Assembly (NCBI GenBank): GCA_900105225.1
Contig: LT629764.1
Coordinates: 4,112,501 to 4,176,500 of the forward strand
DNA: 64,000 nt
Direction of reading: 5' to 3'
From: Paenibacillaceae bacterium GAS479
GTDB taxonomy: Bacteria > Bacillota > Bacilli > Paenibacillales > Paenibacillaceae
A program made the translations under genes and the position numbers. Under the pieces are notes generated by a model. The model was not told the DNA's origin, made no database searches, and worked only from the letters and a program-made list of their open reading frames with translations. Numbering within the stretch: position 1 is the stretch's first letter; every line of letters starts with the position of its first letter. Shown piece after piece: positions 38,292 through 48,565 of the stretch.

Positions 38292-38366
38292 CACTGTTGT
38301 AAAGGGTATAATAGTGAATGATATGAAAAGCTTATTGCACAGTCGGAAGCGGAGGACAGGGTAGAG

Positions 38367-39461
38367 ATGCAGAGGAACAATCACAGCGGATTGGATGGCC
38401 AAGAGCCCTCTGGACCGGCAAGGAGCCGGATTACGTTATGGGTATTGCTGTCGCTCGTTACCTTGCTGCTTCTAGCGGCAGCGGGCATAGGCGGCTATAT
38501 ATGGAACGGGCTGCGCCCTGCCGCGGGGGGCGAATCCCGCCAAGTTGTCATCGAGCGCGGGATGTCTCCCATCGAGGTTGCAGATCGGCTTGAGCAGGAC
38601 GGGATTATCCGTAATGCTTTTATTTTCAAGTATTATCTGAAGTTCAAGGAACAGGGCAGTTCCTTCAAGGCTGGCACCTATGAGTTGTCTCCGGGCATGG
38701 AGCATGAGGACATCGTGACGAAGCTTAATAGCGGTGAGACGGTCAAGGAAGAAACGATCCGTTTCACGATACCGGAAGGTTATACGGTGCTGCAAATTGC
38801 GGACAAGCTTGCCGCCGAGGGATTGGTCGACCGCGATCAATTCGTGAAGCTGGCGGATGAGCCGCGCATCTGGGAGGCCGACGCAGTGAAGTCGATTCCG
38901 GATGACAGTCGACTGAGGCATCGGCTTGAGGGGTATTTGTTCCCGGATACCTATGAACTGAAGAAGGACAGCACCGAGGAGGATATTCTGAACCGGATGC
39001 TGGCCGAGACTGACCGCAAGCTTGCTGAGCTCGGCGAGCTTGATGAGACATTGGAGCAGCGCGGCCTCACCTTGCATGGGCTGATGACAGTCGCTTCACT
39101 CGTGGAGCGGGAGGTTGTCGTTGATAAGGAGCGAGCCGCCGTTGCCGGCGTTATCTACAATCGGCTGGCGAAGCCGATGCGTCTGCAAATCGATGCTACC
39201 GTGCAGTATTTGCTGGACAAACCAAAGGAGCGACTGTACGAGAAGGATCTCGAGGTCGAGAACCCATACAACACGTACCGAAGCGACGGTTTGCCGCCAG
39301 GGCCGATTAGCAGCCCGAGCCTTAAGTCGATTGAGGCAGCCCTTAATCCAGAGAGTACGGAGTACTTTTACTATGTAACCAAGAAGGACGGCTCCAGCGA
39401 GCATCTGTTTGCGGTTACGTATGATCAGCATCTCAAGAATATCCGCGAAAGCGAAAAGTAG
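38367..39461 (+). CDS. mltG: Endolytic peptidoglycan transglycosylase MltG
   Basis: Membrane-anchored enzyme that cuts nascent glycan strands and helps set their length. The 364 residues have a cytoplasmic N-terminus, one transmembrane helix (about 22-45), a LysM-like subdomain, and the YceG catalytic domain with Ala-Ser-Leu-Val-Glu-Arg-Glu (catalytic Glu near 245), Leu-Gln-Ile-Asp-Ala-Thr-Val-Gln-Tyr and Asn-Thr-Tyr-Arg-Ser-Asp-Gly-Leu-Pro-Pro-Gly-Pro-Ile. GGAGGACAGGG precedes the ATG. Position after ruvX/DUF1292 matches yrrL. Confidence 0.95.
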   Translation: MQRNNHSGLDGQEPSGPARSRITLWVLLSLVTLLLLAAAGIGGYIWNGLRPAAGGESRQVVIERGMSPIEVADRLEQDGIIRNAFIFKYYLKFKEQGSSFKAGTYELSPGMEHEDIVTKLNSGETVKEETIRFTIPEGYTVLQIADKLAAEGLVDRDQFVKLADEPRIWEADAVKSIPDDSRLRHRLEGYLFPDTYELKKDSTEEDILNRMLAETDRKLAELGELDETLEQRGLTLHGLMTVASLVEREVVVDKERAAVAGVIYNRLAKPMRLQIDATVQYLLDKPKERLYEKDLEVENPYNTYRSDGLPPGPISSPSLKSIEAALNPESTEYFYYVTKKDGSSEHLFAVTYDQHLKNIRESEK

Positions 39462-39480
39462 CAGCAAGGAGGAAACAACA

Positions 39481-40419
39481 GTGGCAAGGAAACCGGAACT
39501 GCTGGCAACGGCAGCTTCCCTGGAGGAGCTGCGTCGGCTGATCGATGCCGGGGCAGACGCCTTTATTATTGGGGAATCCCGTTATGGAGCCAGACTGCCG
39601 GGAGAATTCGGGCTGGAACAGCTGGAGCAGGCTGTGGGAATCGCGCGCAGCTCGCAGCGGCAGGTGCGCATCTACGCGGCTGTCAACAACTTGATGGACA
39701 ATCGCACGTCAGACTCGCTGCCCGGCTATTTAGCACAGCTGGCGAAGATAGGCGTTGATGCGATCGTGTTCGGCGACCCCTCCGTGCTTATGGTCGCTCG
39801 TGAGGCGGCGCCCGGCGTTCCGCTGCATTGGAACGCGGAGATGACATCGACAAGTTATGCCCAGGCGGAGTACTGGGGGCGCCGCGGCGCATCCAGAATC
39901 GTATTGGCGCGAGAGCTCAACATGGAGCAGGTCATCGAGGTCAAGGAGCTTACGAAGCTGGAAGTTCAAGTGCAGGTGCATGGTATGACAAACATTTATC
40001 ATTCCAAGCGCTCACTCGTGGACAGCTACCTCGGTCATCTTGGCGGGGAGCGGGAAGGCGTCGACAGCAGTCTTGGCAAGGGGATGTTCCTGATGGAGCC
40101 AGAGAGGCGCGACGAGCGTTATCCGATCTACCAGGACGATTATGGCACATATATGATGAGCTCCGATGACATCTGTATGATCGAGAACTTGCATGAGCTG
40201 ATGGAGGCTGACATCGACAGCTTGCGTATCGAAGGGTTGATGAAATCGCCCGAGTACAACGAGACGATCGTGCGCGCTTATCGAGCAGCAATTGATGCTT
40301 ATACCGCTGATCCCGACGGCTACCGCTTCAATAACGAATGGTTGAATGCTATTCGTCGTGTACAGGATCCAGAACGAGAGCTGAGCTACGGCTTTTTCTA
40401 TAAGGAACAGGTATATTGA
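39481..40419 (+). CDS. U32-family protein, tRNA uridine hydroxylation partner 1 (YrrN-like)
   Basis: 312 residues with a GTG start and an AAGGAGG site. The U32 TIM-barrel-like fold is recognisable (Leu-Leu-Ala-Thr at the start, Ala-Gly-Ala-Asp-Ala-Phe-Ile-Ile-Gly, Ser-Leu-Arg-Ile-Glu-Gly). Bacillus YrrN with YrrO is required for prephenate-dependent 5-hydroxyuridine at tRNA position 34. This partner lacks the cysteine cluster found in the next gene. It begins 19 bases after mltG; the methyltransferase gene yrrM that precedes yrrN in Bacillus is absent. Confidence 0.85.
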   Translation: MARKPELLATAASLEELRRLIDAGADAFIIGESRYGARLPGEFGLEQLEQAVGIARSSQRQVRIYAAVNNLMDNRTSDSLPGYLAQLAKIGVDAIVFGDPSVLMVAREAAPGVPLHWNAEMTSTSYAQAEYWGRRGASRIVLARELNMEQVIEVKELTKLEVQVQVHGMTNIYHSKRSLVDSYLGHLGGEREGVDSSLGKGMFLMEPERRDERYPIYQDDYGTYMMSSDDICMIENLHELMEADIDSLRIEGLMKSPEYNETIVRAYRAAIDAYTADPDGYRFNNEWLNAIRRVQDPERELSYGFFYKEQVY

Positions 40420-40450
40420 ATATTTGCAATCAGGAGGTGAACTTAACAAC

Positions 40451-41704
40451 ATGGCTATGACATTGAATCATCCTGTGCTAAAGGGTAAAAGGCATCGGCT
40501 AGAGCGCCCCGAGCTGCTCGCGCCGGCCGGCAATTTGGAGAAGCTGAAGTTCGCCGTGCACTACGGCGCGGACGCTGTTTATATCGGCGGCCAGAAATAC
40601 GGCCTGCGCTCTGGAGCGGATAACTTCAGCTTCGAGGAGATGCGCGAAGGGGTAGAGTTCGCTGCGCGTTATGGTGCGAAGGTATTCGTAGCAACGAATA
40701 TCTATGCTCATAATGAGGACATTGATGGACTGGAAGCCTATCTCCGCAAGTTGGAGGAGGTTGGCATCGCGGCAATTATCGCCGCCGATCCCGCAATTGT
40801 GGAGACAGCCCAGCGCGTTGCGCCGGGGCTGGAAGTGCATCTTAGCACTCAGCAGTCCGTGCTTAACTGGCGGACGGTGCAGTTCTGGAAAGAAGAGGGC
40901 CTGCCACGCGTCGTGCTCGCTCGCGAGACGAGCCTGGAGGAGATTGCTGAGATCAAATCCCATGTGGATATTGAGATTGAGGCGTTCATCCACGGAGCGA
41001 TGTGCTCTTCTTTTTCAGGACGCTGCGTGCTTTCCAACCATTTTACCGATCGGGACTCTAACCGTGGGGGCTGCTGCCAGTCTTGCCGTTGGAAGTATGA
41101 TCTGTACGTGGATGGCGACACAGTTAATGGTGAAGAAGACAATCAGTTCACGATGGGCTCCAAGGATCTATGCATGATCCGCCATATTCCGGAGCTGATT
41201 GAGGTCGGCGTGGACAGCTTCAAAATCGAGGGCCGAATGAAAAGCCTTCATTATGTCGCTACGGTCGTTAATGCGTACCGTCAGGCAATTGACTCCTACT
41301 TCGAGGATTCGGCAAGCTATGAGCTGAAGCCGGAATGGCTGGAGGAAGTGAACAAGGCGGCCAATCGCCCGCTGAACACCGGCTTTTTCTTTGATACTCC
41401 GAGCACGGAGGAGCATATTTACGGGCCGGAAGACAAGGCGGCTCCTTATGATTTTGCCGGAGTCGTTCTGGAGTATGACGCAGAGACAGGTCTTGCTGTC
41501 ATCCAACAGCGCAATCACTTCAAACCGGGCCAGGAGATCGAGTTCTTCGGACCTGGCGGCACGTTTTTCAAGCAGCAGGTCGGCGAGCTTCATGACTTGG
41601 AGGGAGCCAGCCTAGATGCGGCGCGGCATCCGCTGCAGCATATCGTGCTGCGCACCGAGCAACCGGTTAAGCCAATGGATATGATGCGCAAGCGTATTCG
41701 ATAA
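40451..41704 (+). CDS. U32-family protein, tRNA uridine hydroxylation partner 2 (YrrO/TrhP-like)
   Basis: 417 residues starting Met-Ala-Met-Thr with an AGGAGGTG site. The N-terminal U32 signature Pro-Glu-Leu-Leu-Ala-Pro-Ala-Gly-Asn and Gly-Ala-Asp-Ala-Val-Tyr-Ile-Gly-Gly are intact. The cysteine cluster (Met-Cys-Ser-Ser-Phe-Ser-Gly-Arg-Cys, then Gly-Gly-Cys-Cys-Gln-Ser-Cys) probably binds an iron-sulfur centre as in TrhP. A C-terminal domain (about 340-417) resembles the RNA-binding extension of family members. The older label peptidase U32 (collagenase) is likely misleading. Confidence 0.9.
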   Translation: MAMTLNHPVLKGKRHRLERPELLAPAGNLEKLKFAVHYGADAVYIGGQKYGLRSGADNFSFEEMREGVEFAARYGAKVFVATNIYAHNEDIDGLEAYLRKLEEVGIAAIIAADPAIVETAQRVAPGLEVHLSTQQSVLNWRTVQFWKEEGLPRVVLARETSLEEIAEIKSHVDIEIEAFIHGAMCSSFSGRCVLSNHFTDRDSNRGGCCQSCRWKYDLYVDGDTVNGEEDNQFTMGSKDLCMIRHIPELIEVGVDSFKIEGRMKSLHYVATVVNAYRQAIDSYFEDSASYELKPEWLEEVNKAANRPLNTGFFFDTPSTEEHIYGPEDKAAPYDFAGVVLEYDAETGLAVIQQRNHFKPGQEIEFFGPGGTFFKQQVGELHDLEGASLDAARHPLQHIVLRTEQPVKPMDMMRKRIR

Positions 41705-41713
41705 CGATAATTC

Positions 41714-41744
41714 GATCCGACTCAATCGAGTCGGATCTTTTTTT
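41714..41744 (+). terminator. Terminator after the U32 pair
   Basis: Perfect 10-bp stem GATCCGACTC/GAGTCGGATC with an AATC loop and a U7 run. Confidence 0.93.
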
Positions 41745-41854
41745 AATTGTATTATTAATCTTCAGTACTTTAATGTCAAAAAGTGAAATAATGCTATAGT
41801 TATAACTGGTATAAAATTACATAGAAAGAAAAAAATATTTATCTGACATGAACA

Positions 41855-41882
41855 TAATCGACGTTCTATGTTTATCCGATAA
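41855..41882 (+). promoter_or_regulatory. SigD-like promoter of first chemoreceptor gene
   Basis: TAAT (41855-41858), a 16-base spacer and CCGATAA (41876-41882), close to the motility sigma consensus TAAA-N15-GCCGATAA. Confidence 0.55.
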
Positions 41883-41923
41883 AAAAAGGAATAACCAATT
41901 GAAACGATATGAGGTGCGACGTC

Positions 41924-44083
41924 ATGCTCAATAAAATCTACTCCAGCCTAAAGGATTCATGGACACGGCTCAGTCGGGCAAGCGGACAAAAAGGAAGGGA
42001 TAAGAGTGGTAGTTCTAAAGCTACCCCGAATGGAGTAAGTGATGGGCGCCGCAAACCAGTGACGCTTGGCATGAAGCTTTTTCTGACGGTGTTTGCCAGC
42101 ATTTTGATTTGCGTGCTAGTCATGGGGCAGCTCTCCTACCAGATTTCCAAGTCGATTATCGAGAAGCAGGCAACGGAGTCGTCGAGCCAGACAATCAAGC
42201 AGCTATCTGAAAAATTGGAACTTATTTTCGGCCAGTTTGATGATATTTCAATGCAATTTGTATCGGATACAACTCTGCAGAACATGATCTCCAGCACGCT
42301 ATATGCTTCTGAAGAAGCAGAAGCGCTCAGGGCTCAGCGTGAATTGAACAACAAGCTGCAGAATATGGTCCTCGGTATGGATGGCGTTGAAAACTTGAAT
42401 TTGATACCGCTTCGGGAAAGCCTTGGCGATACCGTGATCGGCACAGGGGAGCTGGACAAGGCAAAGCTGGAGCAACAGGAATGGTATAAGGCGGCTTTGA
42501 AAGCTCAGAGCCAGGCAGTGTGGATTCCGACGCAGCCGCTAGGCTTTCAGGGCGGCGGCAAGCCGACGATAGGACTTGCTCGGCCATTGAAGGAGCCAGG
42601 CGGCAACGAGGCGGTATATCTACTTTTAGTAGAGATTCAGGACAGCGCTTTGCAGAATCAGATCAAAGGCGCTGAACTTGGCGAGGGCAGCAGCATTTCG
42701 ATAGTCGACAGCAATGATCGGATCCTGATAGACAGCACCGACAGGGGGATGATTGGTAAGGAATCGAGGGTCAAGCTGAACGGTGCCATGAACGAGCAGT
42801 TGGACGGTGCGCTGCTTACCGAGAATGCAGGTAGCGATGTGCTCGTAATCTACAAAAGCTTTCCGACAAATGGATGGATATTGTCGAGCGTGCAGCCTGT
42901 AGGTGTGCTTGTGCATGCGGCGGATTCAATTTACCGCTTGACCTTCATCGTGTCCGCAATTGCGGGCGTGCTGGCTGTGCTGATCGGATTATTCGTGATG
43001 CGGCTTGTCGGAGCGCCGCTGAACCGGTTGCGCAGCTTGATGCAGCGAGGCAAGGATGGTGATCTTACCGTGCGGGCGGAAGCCAAAAGTGGCGATGTCA
43101 TCGGCAGGACGGAGCATAGCTTCAATGAGATGATGGAACAGATCACCGAGCTCGTTACCGAAGCTCGCACAGGAGCGGAGCAGGTGCTTGGCACGGCTGC
43201 GGAGCTTGGCGGAGTTTCCAAACGTACAGCGGAAGCTGCCCGCGAGATTGCGACAGCCTCTGAGGAGATTGCAGGTGGAGCTTCCAGCCTTGCGACGGAA
43301 GCGGAGCGGGGCAGTGACCTGACGATGGACATGAGCCGCAGTATGGAGCAGTTGAAGCAGAGCAATAGCCAAATGAGCGGTACGGCTCAACAGGTCGAGA
43401 CTTCTAGCAAGCTCGGCAGCGAGTATATGGTCCAGCTCGTGCAGAAGACGGCTCAGACCGAGGAAATGACGAGCAATATGGCGAAGCAGATTGAGTCACT
43501 TCAGGAAAGCACACGTTCTATTCGCAAAATTCTTGACGTCCTCGGCGGCGTCGCCAAACAGACGAATATTTTGTCGCTGAACGCTTCAATCGAGGCGGCT
43601 CGTGCAGGCGCTGCGGGTAAGGGCTTTATGGTCGTCGCTGCGGAAATCCGGCAGTTGGCGGAGCAATCCAGACAGTCCATCGGTATGGTCGAGGAAATAA
43701 CAGGCCGCATTCAACAGCAGATGGATGAAACGGTGGCTTCACTTGCAGCGGCCCGTCCTATTTTCCAGGAACAGATTGAATCGGTGAAGGATACAAGCCA
43801 AATTTTCCTGGAAGTGCAGGGAAGGATGGCTGAATTTGGAAACAGCCTGCAAAGTGTCGGTAGCGCGGTTCAACTGCTGGATGAAGTCCACTCCCAGCTT
43901 AGCGGAGCGATGACAAGCGTAAGCGCAGTTGCGGAGCAGTCCTCGGCAACTTCGGAGGAAGTAGCCTCGCTGACGCAGGAACAGCAGGGCGTAAGCCAGG
44001 GTCTCGTTGAACTTTCGTCCAACCTGGAAGGCGTATCACGCTCGTTGCAGCTGGCGCTTGCTCGTTTTCAAACCGAACAGTAA
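41924..44083 (+). CDS. Methyl-accepting chemotaxis protein 1
   Basis: 719-residue membrane chemoreceptor. A basic, Ser-rich N-terminal tail (about 45 residues) precedes helix 1 (about 50-70). An extracellular sensing domain of about 255 residues (Cache-like, with Trp-Ile-Pro-Thr-Gln-Pro), helix 2 (about 340-360), HAMP, and a cytoplasmic signalling domain follow; the hairpin tip contains [11 protein letters not shown]. GAGGTG lies 7 bases before the ATG. The next gene is a close paralogue. Ligand unknown. Confidence 0.9.
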   Translation: MLNKIYSSLKDSWTRLSRASGQKGRDKSGSSKATPNGVSDGRRKPVTLGMKLFLTVFASILICVLVMGQLSYQISKSIIEKQATESSSQTIKQLSEKLELIFGQFDDISMQFVSDTTLQNMISSTLYASEEAEALRAQRELNNKLQNMVLGMDGVENLNLIPLRESLGDTVIGTGELDKAKLEQQEWYKAALKAQSQAVWIPTQPLGFQGGGKPTIGLARPLKEPGGNEAVYLLLVEIQDSALQNQIKGAELGEGSSISIVDSNDRILIDSTDRGMIGKESRVKLNGAMNEQLDGALLTENAGSDVLVIYKSFPTNGWILSSVQPVGVLVHAADSIYRLTFIVSAIAGVLAVLIGLFVMRLVGAPLNRLRSLMQRGKDGDLTVRAEAKSGDVIGRTEHSFNEMMEQITELVTEARTGAEQVLGTAAELGGVSKRTAEAAREIATASEEIAGGASSLATEAERGSDLTMDMSRSMEQLKQSNSQMSGTAQQVETSSKLGSEYMVQLVQKTAQTEEMTSNMAKQIESLQESTRSIRKILDVLGGVAKQTNILSLNASIEAARAGAAGKGFMVVAAEIRQLAEQSRQSIGMVEEITGRIQQQMDETVASLAAARPIFQEQIESVKDTSQIFLEVQGRMAEFGNSLQSVGSAVQLLDEVHSQLSGAMTSVSAVAEQSSATSEEVASLTQEQQGVSQGLVELSSNLEGVSRSLQLALARFQTEQ

Positions 44084-44090
44084 CAACATG

Positions 44091-44120
44091 AAACCGGACC
44101 CTCTGAGGTTCGGTTTTTTG
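44091..44120 (+). terminator. Terminator between the two chemoreceptor genes
   Basis: Stem AAACCGGACC/GGTTCGGTTT (one G-T pair) with a 6-base loop and a U-run. Confidence 0.85.
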
Positions 44121-44194
44121 TTGTGATTAGGTCCTATGACTTCGTCTGTCCAATGTCAAGAGACATTCGCCTTGTTTATTTTCTAATAAAGAAT

Positions 44195-44221
44195 TAAGTT
44201 CACACGGCTATATTCCGATAT
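44195..44221 (+). promoter_or_regulatory. SigD-like promoter of second chemoreceptor gene
   Basis: TAAG (44195-44198), a 16-base spacer and CCGATAT (44215-44221). Same geometry as the promoter of the first receptor gene. Confidence 0.6.
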
Positions 44222-44263
44222 GGATAGGTACAAGGAGTTAAGAATAGAGGATGGTGTATTCAA

Positions 44264-46396
44264 TTGCAAAATCCGTTTAAAAGATCCCTCAAAAAGGGTA
44301 CGTCTGTTCCGCAACGGACTGCTGATTCTTCTGCTAGTTCCAGGTTTGCTTCACGCAATCCGCTGAATCTAATGAGTGTAAGATTGTTTTTGATCGTTTT
44401 CATTAGTATTTTAGCTTGCATCAGCATTGTCGGTACGCTTTCCTACAACATTTCCAAAAGTGTCATCGAGAAAAAGGTTACGGAATCAACAATCGCGACG
44501 GTAGGTCAGCTGAGAGGAAAGCTGGACCTTATTCTATTGAGCCTGGAGAATTACTCCATGCAGTTTTTTACAGACAAGCAGCTTCAGCAAAATTTGAATA
44601 ACCTGGCCACCATTAGCAAGGAGGAATATGCCTGGTTTGATAATCAGAAGCAGATCAATGACAGGCTGGCAGGCTTGGCGTTGTCGAATCAAGATGTTGT
44701 AAATGTGAATTTGATTCCGACTGGCGGAAAATCAACTCAGATACTGGGAACCGGTAGTATGGAATATGACAAGATTAAGGATACAGCTTGGTTGAAGCAG
44801 GCTGCTGAGCTAGGCGGCAAGCCACTATGGATTCCGGTTCAGCCGAATGGTTTCCAGGGCAAAAGTGAGGCTTCATTCGGGCTTGCCCGGGCGATCAATA
44901 TTGCTTCGAGCGGCAATTCCTATATTCTGCTTATTGAGATTGAAAAAACGGTCATTTCGGAACAGATGCAAAACATCGCTCTCGGCGACAGGAGTCGAGT
45001 GCAGTTACTTGATACGGCAAACACCGTTCTAATCGACAGTCTGGATACGGCTCAGGAAGGAAAGCAGACCGACATTGACCTGAGCAATAAGGGGACTGAG
45101 GAGGATACGGAAGGGCGAGGAAGTATTGTTACAGGCAGCGGTGCTGGTGAAGTACTTGCTGTTTATGAGAACCTGGGGAAGAGTGGTTGGAATGTTGTCG
45201 CCATGCTTCCGACTGCTGAGCTCGTCAAGGATGCCAAAGAAATCGCGCGTTCATCATGGTTTGTTTCAGGAGGCGCTGCTTTACTAGCTATTTTTGTTGG
45301 AATTTATGTGATATTCACTATTGGACGCCCTCTTCGTCAGCTCCGCAATCTGATGGGGGAAGCGATGGAAGGCAACCTGACCGTCCGTTCAACACTACGC
45401 TCTAAGAGTGAAATAGGTCAGCTTGCGGACAGCTTCAATGAGATGATGGGGCGCATTACCGAGCTTGTACAGCAGACCCGCGGCAATGCTAAACTTGTTC
45501 TAAGTACGGCGGAGCAGGTCGGAGACGCTTCTCGCCGCACGGCTACCGCTGCTCGTGAGATAGCTGTTGCTACGGAAGAAATTGCTGGCGGTGCTACAAG
45601 CCTGGCGATGGAGGCGGAGCGGGGAAGCGATCTGACTGGCAACATGGATCACGGCATGAGGAAGGTCAAAACTTCCAACGATGAGATGCGAGCTTCGGCA
45701 GAGCAGGTGGAGACGGCTAGCCGAGAGGGAACGGAACATATGGCAGCGATGATTCAAAAAACGGGTGAAACCGAACTGATGATTCGTTCCATGACGGAGA
45801 AAGTAGAGCGGCTTAAGGATAGCACTCGCTCGATCCGTAAAATTTTGGATGTGCTCGGTAGTGTTGCGAAGCAGACGAATATTTTGTCTCTTAATGCTTC
45901 GATTGAAGCAGCACGCGCGGGAGCAGCGGGCAAGGGCTTCATGGTTGTAGCGGGTGAAATCCGGCAGCTTGCGGAGCAATCCCGGCAATCCATCAGCCTG
46001 GTAGAGGGCATTACAAATACGATTCAGACCGAGATTGAGGAAACGGTCGTTGCGCTCGGAATGGCTCAGCCTATATTCCAAGAGCAGATCGGCTCCGTCA
46101 AAGAAGCCAATGGAATTTTCCTGGAAGTTCAAGGGCGTATGGGTGCATTGTCCGATAGCTTGGAAAATGTGTGGGAATCGATTCGCATGCTGGACGAATC
46201 CCAGCAGCAGCTCGGCGCGGCGATGGGTAGCGTGAGCGCAGTTGCGGAGCAATCTTCCGCCACCTCGCAGGAGGTAGCTTCGCTCAGCAGTGAGCAGCTC
46301 GGTGTGAGCGAGAGCCTTGTTGCCCTGTCGGGTAGTTTGGAAGCTGTATCCAAGTCGCTGCAGCAATCGTTGGACAAATTCCAAGTTAATGAATAA
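44264..46396 (+). CDS. Methyl-accepting chemotaxis protein 2
   Basis: 710-residue paralogue of the preceding receptor with the same order: basic N-terminus, helix 1 (about 35-60), extracellular sensor including [11 protein letters not shown], helix 2 (about 325-345), HAMP and signalling domain with an identical tip motif. Signalling halves are much more alike than the sensor halves, as expected for duplicated receptors with different ligands. TTG start is the only in-frame choice consistent with helix 1 and has AGAGG 13 bases upstream, so the exact start is less sure. Confidence 0.88.
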   Translation: MQNPFKRSLKKGTSVPQRTADSSASSRFASRNPLNLMSVRLFLIVFISILACISIVGTLSYNISKSVIEKKVTESTIATVGQLRGKLDLILLSLENYSMQFFTDKQLQQNLNNLATISKEEYAWFDNQKQINDRLAGLALSNQDVVNVNLIPTGGKSTQILGTGSMEYDKIKDTAWLKQAAELGGKPLWIPVQPNGFQGKSEASFGLARAINIASSGNSYILLIEIEKTVISEQMQNIALGDRSRVQLLDTANTVLIDSLDTAQEGKQTDIDLSNKGTEEDTEGRGSIVTGSGAGEVLAVYENLGKSGWNVVAMLPTAELVKDAKEIARSSWFVSGGAALLAIFVGIYVIFTIGRPLRQLRNLMGEAMEGNLTVRSTLRSKSEIGQLADSFNEMMGRITELVQQTRGNAKLVLSTAEQVGDASRRTATAAREIAVATEEIAGGATSLAMEAERGSDLTGNMDHGMRKVKTSNDEMRASAEQVETASREGTEHMAAMIQKTGETELMIRSMTEKVERLKDSTRSIRKILDVLGSVAKQTNILSLNASIEAARAGAAGKGFMVVAGEIRQLAEQSRQSISLVEGITNTIQTEIEETVVALGMAQPIFQEQIGSVKEANGIFLEVQGRMGALSDSLENVWESIRMLDESQQQLGAAMGSVSAVAEQSSATSQEVASLSSEQLGVSESLVALSGSLEAVSKSLQQSLDKFQVNE

Positions 46397-46417
46397 CTGA
46401 ATCCGTTGTAGCAAGTC

Positions 46418-46444
46418 CGGTCCGCTCAGCGGACCGTTTTTTTT
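46418..46444 (+). terminator. Terminator after the chemoreceptor pair
   Basis: 8-bp stem CGGTCCGC/GCGGACCG, TCA loop, U8 run. Confidence 0.92.
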
Positions 46445-46536
46445 GTGTTCAGGTTAGCCAACGGAGAATGGGCAACACTTGGAATAGAAGATTAGATTGC
46501 GCAAACAGGACGACACAAGAAAGGACGAACGGCGGC

Positions 46537-48378
46537 ATGAGGATAACAAGATTGAGAATAATCGGAGCGGTTGTATCCGTGCTCCTGACTGCCGCTATCA
46601 TTCGATTAGCTTGGCTCATGTTTATGCCATGGGAGACGGCGCATCAAGGAAAGGCAGCGTTAAGCCGCCCGGTTGTGCAACAGCGCAGCCATCGTCTATT
46701 GCTGGACACTGGCAGAGGAGACTTTGTAGATCGGAATGGCTTGGCGCTCACAGGGTTCTCCTATGAGGCGCTGGCCATTTTTCCGTATCCGCAAGGAGGG
46801 AAGCCTAGAGGCAGCGGCCGTGATCTGAACGCGCTGGCTCGCATTATGGGCATCAGCCGTCTGCAGCTGCAACAGAAGCTGGATCGAGCTCAGTATCCCG
46901 AGTTTTGGCTGGAGGCGGGCAGCGGCATGCCGCATCAGCTGAGCGCCACTCAGTTGAAGGAGCTGTCCAGCTTGAAGATTGAAGGAGTCGCTGTGCTGCC
47001 TTACCGCTCTCATACCGATGAATTCGGCCTGCACATTCAGGCAATCGGTTATGTCAGCGAGAACCCGCAGCGCATGGCTGATCATTATAACAAGCAGTTG
47101 AAGACCGGAAAAGCTACGCTGCGCGAGAAGACGGGCGGCGGTGGCTTGGAAATGTCGTTGGATACGCTGCTTAGAGGTACGGGGCCGGTATATGCCAGCT
47201 CATGGACGGATGCGGCAGGCAACCCGCTGAAGGGACTCGGCTTGACGATGAATCGTCCGTCCAACCCGATGTACCCTCTGAAAGTGGAGACGACGCTTAG
47301 TCTCCCTTTGCAGGCCGAGCTTGAGAGGCAGGCGCTTGCGGCTGGACTTGGCAAAGGCGCAATTGTTGTACTGGATGCAAGAACGGCGGATATTTTGGCT
47401 ACGGTATCTTTGCCTGTAATGAAGGACGTAACTTCTCCAGGGCTGTTCTATGATGGTGCGGCCAACCGCGCTGTACGTGCTTATACGCCGGGGTCTATCT
47501 TTAAGCTAGTTACGGAAGCAGCCGCACTGGAGGCCGGTGTGGCCGATGAGGATGAGGTCTTCCACTGTGATGGAGAATATGGCCATTATGGCCTCTCTTG
47601 CTGGAAAGAAGGAGGGCATGGTGCAATCACGTTGCGGGAAGGTTTGGCCCAATCCTGCAATATTGTGTTTGCTGCGCTAGCGGAAAGGCTTCAGCCACAG
47701 CAGCTGGAGCGGACTGCGGATAAGCTGGGACTTGGCCGACGAATCGGCTGGAGCCTGCCTACAGGTGAACATGAAGGTGCTCTCAAGGGCCCTTTGAGGT
47801 TGCTTTGGGAGGAGGAGTCCGGAGGCGTGTTCGCGAAAGACACAATCGGCCCGAATCAAAATCTTCGCACTAGCGGTGCGTTAGCAAGAACCGGCATCGG
47901 GCAGCAGGATGTATTGCTAACTCCGCTGCAGGGGGCTAATCTGATCGTTACGCTGCTTCATAACGGCAAGGTTACTGAGCCGCGGCTTGTAACTGGCATC
48001 CGATATGCCAACGGTCAGCAAATGGCTAGGCTTGGCCGTCATATCTCTCCCTCACCTTATGGGCAAATTTCCCCTTCAACCGCGACTGCGCTTCGCAAAG
48101 GCATGAAAGAAGTCGTCGCTGCCGGAACGGGCCAGCGCTTGCAAGGTAACGCTTGGAAGCTCGCCGGCAAGTCAGGCACGGCGCAGACCGGTGCAGCAGG
48201 AACCGGCAACCACCAGTGGTTCATCGGTTATGGGCCAACATCAACACCTCGATATGCGGTTGCAGTAATTGCCGAGAACCGGCCTGAAGGAAGCGCCAAT
48301 CTTGCTGCCAAAGTATTCGGGGAAGTCATGGAAACGCTGGCGTCATGGGAAGCGTCGGGAACCGATCGATTGCCTTGA
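46537..48378 (+). CDS. Class B penicillin-binding protein (PbpI/YrrR-like transpeptidase)
   Basis: 613 residues with a single N-terminal transmembrane helix (about 8-30), a PBP dimerisation domain (about 60-235) and a transpeptidase domain. Active-site motifs are Ser320-Ile-Phe-Lys323, Ser373-Cys-Asn375 and Lys545-Ser-Gly-Thr548. It cross-links peptidoglycan outside the membrane. Position downstream of the U32 pair corresponds to Bacillus yrrR (pbpI); the udk and greA genes usually between them are missing and the two chemoreceptors stand there instead. Start chosen at 46537 with AAAGGAC upstream, dropping 23 unlikely residues. Confidence 0.9.
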   Translation: MRITRLRIIGAVVSVLLTAAIIRLAWLMFMPWETAHQGKAALSRPVVQQRSHRLLLDTGRGDFVDRNGLALTGFSYEALAIFPYPQGGKPRGSGRDLNALARIMGISRLQLQQKLDRAQYPEFWLEAGSGMPHQLSATQLKELSSLKIEGVAVLPYRSHTDEFGLHIQAIGYVSENPQRMADHYNKQLKTGKATLREKTGGGGLEMSLDTLLRGTGPVYASSWTDAAGNPLKGLGLTMNRPSNPMYPLKVETTLSLPLQAELERQALAAGLGKGAIVVLDARTADILATVSLPVMKDVTSPGLFYDGAANRAVRAYTPGSIFKLVTEAAALEAGVADEDEVFHCDGEYGHYGLSCWKEGGHGAITLREGLAQSCNIVFAALAERLQPQQLERTADKLGLGRRIGWSLPTGEHEGALKGPLRLLWEEESGGVFAKDTIGPNQNLRTSGALARTGIGQQDVLLTPLQGANLIVTLLHNGKVTEPRLVTGIRYANGQQMARLGRHISPSPYGQISPSTATALRKGMKEVVAAGTGQRLQGNAWKLAGKSGTAQTGAAGTGNHQWFIGYGPTSTPRYAVAVIAENRPEGSANLAAKVFGEVMETLASWEASGTDRLP

Positions 48379-48441
48379 TAAGTAAGAGGAATTGTGCGCA
48401 GCTCCTAGCGCTTGGTGGATCACATTTGTTAACAGCTAATC

Positions 48442-48487
48442 AAAAGAGTGAAGAGCCTTCCCTTGCGGGACGGCTCTTCACTCTTTT
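48442..48487. terminator. Bidirectional terminator between pbp and the AI-2E gene
   Basis: 16-bp perfect outer stem (AAAAGAGTGAAGAGCC and complement) with a U-run on either strand. Confidence 0.92.
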
Positions 48488-48565
48488 GGGCTGAAAAAAT
48501 TGCTTAGTGGCAAGATGTCTCACTATTATCCATAAGCTCCTGTTCTGTCTTAACTGGTTATCCAG

